Origin: Nonomuraea sediminis
GTDB taxonomy: Bacteria; Actinomycetota; Actinomycetes; Streptosporangiales; Streptosporangiaceae
NCBI RefSeq assembly: GCF_018531495.1
Contig: NZ_JAHDTI010000016.1
Location: 62,001 to 126,000, forward strand
DNA: 64,000 nt
Reading direction: 5' to 3'
The notes under the pieces are model-generated. The model was not told the origin of the DNA and ran no database searches. It saw nothing but the letters and a program-made list of their open reading frames with translations. Positions 1 to 7,286 of this stretch are shown here, in pieces. Every line of letters starts with the position of its first letter. The first letter of the stretch is position 1. The translations under genes and the position numbers were made by a program.

Positions 1-2
1 CG

Positions 3-710
3 CCGGTACCCCAGGGCGCCCCGCGCGGCACCCTGGCATGGCTCCGCGCGCAGGTGTCGCGCTTCGCCACCGGCGAGGTCCACGCGGCCCGGCGCGCCCT
101 GGTGTCCGAGCAACTGGCGATGCTGGACCCCGACGCCCTGCGCAAGGCCGCCAGGGAGGCCGCTGCCGAGGGGCGCGACTTGACCGGCATCCCCACGTCC
201 GTGCTGGGCCAGGCTCTCGGCGTCACCGACGACCGCCTGCTCCCCGCCGTCGACGCCGCCTCCACCGGCTACCTGTCGGGCGAGACCACCCAGGAGACCG
301 ACGCGGCGGTGGCCGTACTCCTGGAGCTGCTCGACACGGGCGACGAGGCGACCACCGTGGCCAGGATCAGCCTGCTCCTGCAGGGGCACGCCGCGACGCA
401 GGGGCTGGTCCGCAACGCGCTGGCGCACGCCGAGCCGGGCGACCCGCCCATGGAGCTGCTGCACGAGACGCTGCGCCACGATCCGCCGCTCAAGGCCACC
501 CGACGCCTCGACCGCGAGACGGGCCGCGAGGTGACGATCGACCTGGTGCGGGCCAACCACGATCCCGACGTCTTCCCCGAACCCGCCCGTTTCGACCTGC
601 GCCGCGGGCAGACGCCCCACCTGACGTTCGGGTACGGCGTGCGTCCCTGCCCCGGTTCCGATCACGCCCTCGCGCTGGCCGCGGGCATCCTGGAAGGACT
701 CCTGCCATGA
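3..710 (+). CDS. Cytochrome P450-like protein (5' end outside window)
   Basis: The reading frame is open to the left edge, so the N-terminus is missing; 235 residues remain. An ExxR-type motif (ETLR, codons 465-476) is followed by a meander (DPDVFPEPARFDLRRG) and a heme-loop motif FGYGVRPCPG whose axial Cys codon is at 648-650. These are P450 K-helix and Cys-loop signatures. Only about 61 residues separate the ExxR Glu from the Cys, shorter than usual, because the beta-strand stretch after KATRRL is reduced; this may be a divergent or specialised P450. The substrate cannot be told. The stop overlaps the next start (ATGA, 707-710), which implies co-translation with the PEP mutase-fold gene. 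Confidence 0.8.
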   Translation, partial: PVPQGAPRGTLAWLRAQVSRFATGEVHAARRALVSEQLAMLDPDALRKAAREAAAEGRDLTGIPTSVLGQALGVTDDRLLPAVDAASTGYLSGETTQETDAAVAVLLELLDTGDEATTVARISLLLQGHAATQGLVRNALAHAEPGDPPMELLHETLRHDPPLKATRRLDRETGREVTIDLVRANHDPDVFPEPARFDLRRGQTPHLTFGYGVRPCPGSDHALALAAGILEGLLP

Positions 711-1453
711 CGTTCCGCGAGCTGCACCGCCCGGGCGACCCGCTGCTGCTGCCCAACGCCTGGGACTACGGCTCGGCCGCGATGCTGGCCGCGCAGGGTT
801 TCCCGGCGATCGGCACGACCAGCCTGGGCGTGGCCGCCGTGCACGGCAAGCCCGACGCGGCCGGCGCGACCAGGGCGGAGACGATCGAGCTCGCCGAGTC
901 GATGAAGGACCTCGGCGTGTACGTCACCGTCGACATCGAGGGCGGCTTCAGCGACGACCCGGCCGAGGTCGCCGAGCTGGTCGCGGGCCTGGCTGCGCTC
1001 GGCGTGGCCGGGGTGAACCTGGAGGACGGCCGCGCCGACGGCACCCTGCGCCCGATCGAGCTGCATCAGCGCATCATCGAGGCCGCGATGGGCCACGGCG
1101 TGTTCGTCAACGCCCGCACCGACACCGCCTGGCTGAAGACCGGTGACACGCTGGAGCGGGTGCGCGCCTACGGGCACGCCGACGGCCTGTTCGTGCCCGG
1201 GCTGAGCGGGCTGGCCGAGATCGCGGAGGTCGTCGAGGCCACGGACCTGCCGCTCAACGTCCTCTACCAGCCGACGGGCCCGACGCTGGCCGAGCTGGCC
1301 GGGGTCGGCGTGGCCAGGGTGAGCACCGGCTCGCTGCTCTACCGCGCCGCGCTGCACGGCGCGCTGGCCTCGCTGCTGGCCATCCAGGACAAGGCCGCCC
1401 CGGCGATGCCGACCTACGGGGAGATCGCCGCAATCCTGCCTGCCCCCCAATAA
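707..1453 (+). CDS. Isocitrate lyase/PEP mutase superfamily protein
   Basis: The product is a 248-residue single-domain TIM-barrel protein. Recognisable elements are LLLPNAWDYGSAAMLAAQGF near the start, then DIEGGFSDDP, GVNLEDG and NARTDTAWLK, which together match the small isocitrate lyase/phosphoenolpyruvate mutase family found in many actinomycetes. Family members cleave or rearrange C-C or P-C bonds of 2-oxo/2-hydroxy acids with Mg2+. The EDK signature of true PEP mutases is not present (EDG instead), so phosphonate synthesis is unlikely. It overlaps the P450-like gene by 4 bp and is probably its operon partner. The real substrate is unknown. Confidence 0.85.
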   Translation: MTFRELHRPGDPLLLPNAWDYGSAAMLAAQGFPAIGTTSLGVAAVHGKPDAAGATRAETIELAESMKDLGVYVTVDIEGGFSDDPAEVAELVAGLAALGVAGVNLEDGRADGTLRPIELHQRIIEAAMGHGVFVNARTDTAWLKTGDTLERVRAYGHADGLFVPGLSGLAEIAEVVEATDLPLNVLYQPTGPTLAELAGVGVARVSTGSLLYRAALHGALASLLAIQDKAAPAMPTYGEIAAILPAPQ

Positions 1454-1506
1454 GGGTCGGCCTGACAGGATCGCCGCGCCTGCCCGCGAGCCCGGATAAT
1501 CGAGAC

Positions 1507-4308
1507 ATGCGGGTGGAGATCCTGGGACCCACCAGGGCCCTGGGCGCGGGCGGCGAGGCGGTGCTCGGCGGGCCGCGCGTGCGCGCGCTGCTGACGCTGC
1601 TCGCCCTGCACGCGGGCCGCATCGTCACCACCGAGCAGCTCATCGACGGCCTGTACGGCGAGCACCCGCCGGAGGCCGCGGCCAACGCCCTGCAGTCGCA
1701 GGTGTCCCGGCTGCGCAGGGCGCTCGGCAGGGATCTGGTCGAGTTCCACCCCGGCGGATACCGGCTGGCGCTGGCCGAGGACGAGGTGGACGCGCACCGT
1801 TTCGAACGCCTGGCCGCGGCGGGCCGGCGGGCGCTCGACTCCGGCGACCCGCGGACGGCCGCCGGGCTGCTGCGCGAGGCGCTCGGCCTGTGGCGGGGCG
1901 CCGCCCTGGCGGACGCGCCGCACGCCGCGGCCGCCGCCTCCGGGCTCGAGGAACTGCGGCTGTCGGCCACGGAGGACCGCGTCGAGGCGGACCTGGCGCT
2001 CGGGCTGCACAGGGAGGTCGTGGCCGAGCTGCGCCGCCTGCTCGACGACCACCCGCTGCGCGAGCGCCCCCGCGCCCAGCTCATGCGCGCCCTGCACGGC
2101 GGCGGGCGCCAGGCCGAGGCGCTGACGGTCTACGAGGAGGGCCGCCGCCTGCTCGACGACGAGCTCGGCGTCACCCCCGGCCCCGACCTGGTCCAGGCCC
2201 ACCTGGCCATCCTGCGGTCCACCCCGGCCGAGCCGCCGGCGCCCGGTCACAGGCGGGGGATGCGCGCGCAGCTGACCAGCTTCGTCGGCCGCGACGCCGA
2301 GCTGGACCAGCTGGGCGGGCTGCTGGCGGGCACCCGCCTGGTGACCCTGGTCGGGCCGGGCGGCGCGGGCAAGACGCGGCTGGCCGCCGAGGCGGCCGAG
2401 CGGGTCCGCGGCGACGTCTGCCTCGCCGGGCTGGCACCGGTGACCGAGCCGGGCGAGCTGCCGCACGCCGTGCTGGCCGCGCTGGACGTCAGGGACGGGG
2501 TGATCGTCGGCGGTCGCGGCCAGCCGCCGCTGCGCGACCCCGTCGAACGGCTCGTCGGCGCGTTGAGCGGCCGCGAACTGCTGCTCGTCCTGGACAACTG
2601 CGAGCACCTGGTCGCGGCCGCCGCCGACCTGGCCGACCTGCTGCTGGCCGCCTGCCCGGGCCTGCGGGTGCTGGCCACCAGCCGCGAGGCCCTCGGCATC
2701 GTCGGCGAGACCATCGTGCCGGTCTCGCCGCTCATGCTGCCGCCGCCCGACGCGGCCAACCCGCTCGACTACCCGGCCGCCAGGCTCTTCGCCGACCGGG
2801 CGGCCTCGGTACTGCAGGGCTTCACCGTCGACGCGGGCAACGCCGCGCTGGTGACCGCCGTGTGCCGGGCGCTCGACGGGCTGCCGCTGGCCATTGAGCT
2901 GGCCGCCGCCCGGCTCCGCACGCTCTCCCTCGAGGACATCGCCACCCGGCTCGACGACCGGTTCGGGCTGCTGGCGCGCGGCAGCCGTACGGCACAGCCC
3001 AGGCATCAGACGCTGCGCGCGGTGGTCGCCTGGAGCTGGGACCTGCTGGACGGCGACGAGCAGCGGATGGCCAGGCGGCTGACCGTGTTCGTGAACGGGG
3101 CGAGCCTGGAGGCGGCCGAGCGGGTGTGCGGGCTGCCGGAGGAGGTGCTGGCCTCGCTGGTGGAGAAGTCGCTGGTGGAGCTGGCGAGCGGACGCTACCG
3201 GATGCTGGAGACGATCCGCGCGTTCTGCGCGGAACGGCTGGCCGAGGCGGGCGAGGCGGAGATGGTCAGGCAGGCCCACGCCGAGTACTACCTGGACCTG
3301 GTGACCGCCGCCGACCCGCACCTGCGCACGCGCGAGCAGCTGGAGTGGCTGGCCCGGCTCGACGCCGAGTCCGACGACGTGTACGCGGCGCTGCGCTGGG
3401 CGGTCGAGTCGGGGCGGGTGGAGCCGGCGCTGCGGCTGGTGGGGCGGGCCGCCTGCTTCTGGTGGATGCGCGGTCACCTGATCACCAGCTCGGGCCTGGC
3501 CGCCGACCTGCTGCGCCGCGTCGACGGGCCGCCCGGCGGGCTGACCGAGGAGTACGCGATGTGCGTGCTCATCGCCGCCTGGGGCAGGCGGCCGGACGAG
3601 AGGATCCGCGCCCATCTGGACGGGCTGCCGCAGCTCGTCTCGCCGACGGACAACCTGACGGCCGGGCTGGAGTTCCTGACCATGCTGCTGTCGATGTTCA
3701 CCGGGCCGCCCGACGACTACGAGCAGGCCATGCGGGAGATGGACAGGATCAGGCCGACGCTGCCGCCGTGGACGTCGGGACTGACCCACTCGGGGGCGGC
3801 GTTCCTGCTGCACGAGGCGCGCCGCATGGACGAGGCGGAGACCGAGTTCGGGCGCGCGCTGGCCGTGTTCGAGTCGCTCGGCGAGCGGTGGGGCATGACG
3901 ATGGTGCTGGGCGGGCTGGGCGACGTGGCCACCTGGCGGGGCGACCACGCGACGGCGCTGTCGCTGACCACCCGGGCGCTGGAGCTGTCCGAGCAGCTCG
4001 GGGCGATGGTGGACCTGGCCGAGTACCTGTCGCGCAGGGCCGACAGCCTGCGCCACCTGGGCGACCCCGACGCCGCCGAGGCCGGGTACCGGCGGGCGCT
4101 CGAGGTGGCCCGCCGTACCGGCGACGCCGACGGGATGGCCAGGGCGCACCTGGGACTGGGCGAAGTGGCGGCGCTGCGCGGCGAGCCCGAGCGGGCGCGG
4201 GAGCTGATGGAGCGGGCGCTGGCCGAGTGCCGGCAGAACTGGTTCGCCTCCGAGGGGCTGCGCGAGCGCATCGGCAAGGCGCTGGCCGAGCTGGTCAGCG
4301 CGTGGTAA
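1507..4308 (+). CDS. AfsR/SARP-type transcriptional regulator (winged helix-BTAD-NB-ARC-TPR)
   Basis: The 933-residue protein has the layout of large actinobacterial BTAD regulators. An OmpR-like winged helix comes first (MRVEILGPTRAL to about residue 90), followed by a bacterial transcriptional activator domain (about 95-245). A P-loop ATPase follows, with Walker A GPGGAGKT at about 283-290 and a Walker B-type LLVLDNCEHL at about 359-368. The C-terminal half is helical and TPR-like (DAAEAGYRRALEVARRTGD). Such proteins are cytoplasmic, ATP-dependent activators of secondary metabolism or exporters. The DHA2 exporter gene starts 35 bp downstream on the same strand and is the likely target and operon partner. 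Confidence 0.92.
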   Translation: MRVEILGPTRALGAGGEAVLGGPRVRALLTLLALHAGRIVTTEQLIDGLYGEHPPEAAANALQSQVSRLRRALGRDLVEFHPGGYRLALAEDEVDAHRFERLAAAGRRALDSGDPRTAAGLLREALGLWRGAALADAPHAAAAASGLEELRLSATEDRVEADLALGLHREVVAELRRLLDDHPLRERPRAQLMRALHGGGRQAEALTVYEEGRRLLDDELGVTPGPDLVQAHLAILRSTPAEPPAPGHRRGMRAQLTSFVGRDAELDQLGGLLAGTRLVTLVGPGGAGKTRLAAEAAERVRGDVCLAGLAPVTEPGELPHAVLAALDVRDGVIVGGRGQPPLRDPVERLVGALSGRELLLVLDNCEHLVAAAADLADLLLAACPGLRVLATSREALGIVGETIVPVSPLMLPPPDAANPLDYPAARLFADRAASVLQGFTVDAGNAALVTAVCRALDGLPLAIELAAARLRTLSLEDIATRLDDRFGLLARGSRTAQPRHQTLRAVVAWSWDLLDGDEQRMARRLTVFVNGASLEAAERVCGLPEEVLASLVEKSLVELASGRYRMLETIRAFCAERLAEAGEAEMVRQAHAEYYLDLVTAADPHLRTREQLEWLARLDAESDDVYAALRWAVESGRVEPALRLVGRAACFWWMRGHLITSSGLAADLLRRVDGPPGGLTEEYAMCVLIAAWGRRPDERIRAHLDGLPQLVSPTDNLTAGLEFLTMLLSMFTGPPDDYEQAMREMDRIRPTLPPWTSGLTHSGAAFLLHEARRMDEAETEFGRALAVFESLGERWGMTMVLGGLGDVATWRGDHATALSLTTRALELSEQLGAMVDLAEYLSRRADSLRHLGDPDAAEAGYRRALEVARRTGDADGMARAHLGLGEVAALRGEPERARELMERALAECRQNWFASEGLRERIGKALAELVSAW

Positions 4309-4343
4309 GCGGGCGGTCAGCAGGCGGGCCGAGGCTGGCCCGC

Positions 4344-5846
4344 ATGACGAGGAAATGGGCCTGTCTGGCCATCGCGTGCCTGGCCACGCTGCTGCTGTCA
4401 CTGGACATGACCGTGCTGCACCTGGCGCTGCCCCGGCTGGTCGGCGACCTGGGCGCGACCTCCACGCAGCTGCTGTGGATCGGCGACGTCTACGGGTTCG
4501 CGCTGGCCGGGCTGCTGGTCACGATGGGCAACCTGAGCGACAGGATCGGCCGCAAGCGGCTGCTGCTGATGGGGGCCGCGGCGTTCGGCGCAGCCTCGGC
4601 CGTGACCGCCTACGTGCCCAGTCCCGAGCTCCTGATCGCGGCGCGGGCGCTGCTCGGCGTGGCCGCGGCCACGATCATGCCGTCCACGCTGTCGATCATC
4701 AGGAACGTCTTCACCGATCCCGCGGAGCGGACCGCGGCGATCGGCGTCTGGAGCGGGATGAGCGCCGCCGGGTTCGCGGTGGGACCGGTGGTCGGCGGGC
4801 TGCTGCTCGACCACTTCTGGTGGGGTTCGGTGTTCCTGATCAACCTGCCGGTCATGGCGGTCGTGCTGGTCGGCGGCTACCTGGTGCTGCCGGAGTCGCG
4901 CGACCCGTCCCCCGGGCGGATCGACCTGCCCAGCGTGGTGCTGTCGTTCGCGGGCGTGGTCGCGGTCATCTACGCGATCAAGGTGGCGGCCCACGACGGG
5001 CTCACCCGGCTCGACGTGCCCGTGTCCGGGGTGCTCGGGGTCGCCGCGCTGGTGGTCTTCTGCGTACGGCAGGCCAGGCTGCCCGAGCCGCTGATCGACG
5101 TGCGGCTGTTCCGCCGCAGGGCGTTCACCGCCTCGATCACGACGAACCTGCTGGCGATCTTCGCGATGACCGCGATGTCGCTGTTCTTCGCCTGGTACTT
5201 CCAGCTCGTGCTGGGCTGGTCCCCGCTGCAGGCGGGGCTGGCGGGACTGCCGGGCGGGCTGAGCGGGGCCGCGGGCGGGATCCTGGCCGGGCAGCTGATC
5301 CGGGTCCTCGGCAGGAACGGTGTGGTGGCGCTCGGGCTCACCATGACGGCGGGCTCGTTCTTCTACTACGGCACGCTCGGGCAGCAGCTGAGCTACCCGG
5401 CGCTGCTGGTCGCGATGGTCGTGGGCGGCCTGGGCATCGGCTTCACCTTCACCGTCAACAACGACAACGTGCTGGCCACCGCGCCGCGCGACCGGGCGGG
5501 CGCGGCGGCGGCGATCTCGGAGACCGCCTTCGAACTGGGCGGCGCGCTGGGCATCGCGATCCTCGGCACGGTGCTGACCACCACCTATCGGGACAACCTC
5601 GTGCTGCCGCCTGGGGTGCCGGGAGAGGCCGCCCGCGAGTCGATCGCCGGGGCGCTCACCACGGCCGCCGGGCTGCCCGCCGAGCAGGCCGCTCAGCTCG
5701 CCGGTGCCGCGCGTGCCGCGTTCGTGGCGGGCGTGCACGTCACCGGGTTCACCACCGGGGTGGTGCTGCTGGTCGTGGCGGTGCTGGCGCTGGCCGGGCT
5801 GCGCGGCGTGCCGAAGGTCATCCAGGAGGAGGTCCTCACCCGCTGA
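4344..5846 (+). CDS. MFS transporter, DHA2 (14-TM) drug exporter
   Basis: The product is a 500-residue membrane protein with about 14 hydrophobic segments. It carries the DHA2 hallmarks: LDMTVLHLALPRLVGDLG in TM1, GNLSDRIGRKRLLL (motif A) and GPVVGGLLLDHFWWGSVFLINLP (motif C and the following TM). DHA2 proteins are proton-coupled multidrug antiporters (EmrB/QacA type). The ATG at 4344 is chosen because the first TM starts directly after it. It follows the AfsR-like regulator by 35 bp. The 3' end overlaps the convergent MFS gene by 11 bp. Confidence 0.92.
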   Translation: MTRKWACLAIACLATLLLSLDMTVLHLALPRLVGDLGATSTQLLWIGDVYGFALAGLLVTMGNLSDRIGRKRLLLMGAAAFGAASAVTAYVPSPELLIAARALLGVAAATIMPSTLSIIRNVFTDPAERTAAIGVWSGMSAAGFAVGPVVGGLLLDHFWWGSVFLINLPVMAVVLVGGYLVLPESRDPSPGRIDLPSVVLSFAGVVAVIYAIKVAAHDGLTRLDVPVSGVLGVAALVVFCVRQARLPEPLIDVRLFRRRAFTASITTNLLAIFAMTAMSLFFAWYFQLVLGWSPLQAGLAGLPGGLSGAAGGILAGQLIRVLGRNGVVALGLTMTAGSFFYYGTLGQQLSYPALLVAMVVGGLGIGFTFTVNNDNVLATAPRDRAGAAAAISETAFELGGALGIAILGTVLTTTYRDNLVLPPGVPGEAARESIAGALTTAAGLPAEQAAQLAGAARAAFVAGVHVTGFTTGVVLLVVAVLALAGLRGVPKVIQEEVLTR

Positions 5847-7068
5847 TGGAGGCGGTGGCGCTCTCGCTGGTGATCACGGTGGGCTCGTCGGGCAGGGGGC
5901 GCAGGCTCCTGATACGGGTGAGCACCAGCAGGGCGGCCAGGCCGGTCGTGATGGGCGGCACGACGAAGGCCAGCGACGGGCCGGAGTGGTCGACGAGCTG
6001 CCCGGCCAGCGAGGCTCCGGTGGCGATGCCGAGCCCGATCGCGCCGTTGAGCCAGGTGAACGCCTCGGTCCTGACGTCGGCGGGGACCAGCCTGTCGATG
6101 ATGGTGTAGCCGGTGATCACCACGGGGGCGATCACCAGGCCCGCCAGGGCGGCCGCGCCGTACAGGGCGGGGATCGAGCCCGCGAGGGTGAGCGCGCTGG
6201 TGGCGACGGCCAGCAGCGCCAGCCCGGCGACCAGCCGCGAACGGGCGGCCACCCGCCAGCGGGCGGCGCCGTAGAGCAGCCCGCCCAGCACGCTGGCCGC
6301 GGAGAACGTGCCGTAGACCGGACCCGCCGAGGCGGGCGTGCCAAGCGCGGCGGTCAGCGACGTGATCCCGACCTGCAGGCTGCCGAACACCGAGCCCATC
6401 GCCAGGAACGCCCCCGCGAGCAGCGCCACGCCGCGCAGCCGCAGCACCCCGCCTGCCGAGCGCATCCGGACCGGCATCGGCTCGGGCATCGCGGTACGTA
6501 CCGTGGCGAACACCACGGTGCCCGCGACGATCAGGGTGAGCGCGGCCAGCAGCGCCACCACCGGCGAGAAACCGGTCGACAGCGCCACCAGCAGCACGGG
6601 CGCCAGTGTGAACGTCAGCTCGTCGGTGATCGACTCGACCGCGAAGGCGGTGTTGAGCCTGGCCGTGCCGCCGAGCCGGTGCGCCCAGCGGGCCCTGACC
6701 ATCGCCCCCACCTGCGGCACCGACGCCCCGGTCAGCGCGGCCGTGATCGCCAGCAGCGACACGGGCGCGTGGGCGGCGGCCAGCGCGAGCAGCGTGCCGA
6801 GCGCCAGCCCGTGCAGCGCCACCTGCGGCAGCAGCACCCTCGTCTGGCCGTAACGGTCGGCCAGCCGACCTGTCTGCGGGCCCACCAGCGCCTGCGACAC
6901 GGCGGCCGCCGCCGCGGCCATCCCGGCCGCGCCGTACGAGCCGGTCGACCACTGGACGAGCAGGAGCACGCCCAGCTGCATCATCGCGTACGGCAGGCGC
7001 GCCACCAGGGCGGGCACGAGGAAACGCCAGACGCCGGGGGTGGCGAGCACGTCGAGGTAGGACTTCAT
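5836..7068 (-). CDS. MFS transporter (12-TM, SetA/NepI-like)
   Basis: The 410-residue product has about 12 TM segments. LVGPQTGRLADRYGQTRVLL is a degenerate motif A between TM2 and TM3. The N-terminal MKSYLDVLATPGVWRFLVPALVARLPYAM resembles MFS proteins with short cytoplasmic leaders. The ATG at 7068 is preferred over an upstream alternative at 7113, whose extra 15 residues are not family-like. The substrate is unknown. The gene converges on the DHA2 exporter, sharing 11 bp at the 3' ends, so the two mRNAs are complementary there. Confidence 0.88.
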   Translation of the reverse strand: MKSYLDVLATPGVWRFLVPALVARLPYAMMQLGVLLLVQWSTGSYGAAGMAAAAAAVSQALVGPQTGRLADRYGQTRVLLPQVALHGLALGTLLALAAAHAPVSLLAITAALTGASVPQVGAMVRARWAHRLGGTARLNTAFAVESITDELTFTLAPVLLVALSTGFSPVVALLAALTLIVAGTVVFATVRTAMPEPMPVRMRSAGGVLRLRGVALLAGAFLAMGSVFGSLQVGITSLTAALGTPASAGPVYGTFSAASVLGGLLYGAARWRVAARSRLVAGLALLAVATSALTLAGSIPALYGAAALAGLVIAPVVITGYTIIDRLVPADVRTEAFTWLNGAIGLGIATGASLAGQLVDHSGPSLAFVVPPITTGLAALLVLTRIRSLRPLPDEPTVITSESATASISG

Positions 7069-7239
7069 GGTCTCCGTCCAGGTCAAGACGGAGCCCCTCC
7101 CGGAGGAGCGCACCGTCGTGGTGGGCTTCGACCGGGGTGATACCGACGGGGGATGAGGTCGGCCGCCGAGCGGTCAATCAAATAGGACAACCACGATGAT
7201 ATGGCCTCGAATTCCGGGCTCGGGATAATTCATCGCATG

Positions 7240-7268
7240 TTGACTTCAACGGCGTTGAGATCTACCGT
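7240..7268 (+). promoter_or_regulatory. Sigma70-type promoter with palindromic operator in the spacer
   Basis: TTGACT (7240-7245) and TACCGT (7263-7268) are separated by exactly 17 bp and match the TTGACN and TANNNT actinobacterial consensus. The spacer holds a 13-bp palindrome, TCAACGGCGTTGA (7246-7258), placed where a bound repressor would block RNA polymerase. A Shine-Dalgarno AGGAGG (7276-7281) lies 5 bp before the ATG at 7287, so the leader would be only about 12 nt. The regulator is not identifiable. Confidence 0.6.
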
Positions 7269-7286
7269 GAGGTTCAGGAGGCGGTC

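Noticed and set aside
707..1453. PEP mutase suggesting a phosphonate antibiotic cluster
   Set aside because: The EDK motif of PEP mutase is missing and no phosphonopyruvate decarboxylase or other phosphonate gene is nearby.
1414..4401. A 995-codon open frame on the minus strand opposite the AfsR-like gene
   Set aside because: It is Arg/Gly/Pro/Gln-rich with no domain and mirrors the codon bias of the real plus-strand gene, whose domains are clear. High GC creates such shadows throughout the window.
1..7113. Secondary-metabolite cluster around the SARP-like regulator and exporter
   Set aside because: No PKS, NRPS, terpene or RiPP core gene is in the window; a regulator, exporter and P450-like gene alone are not enough.
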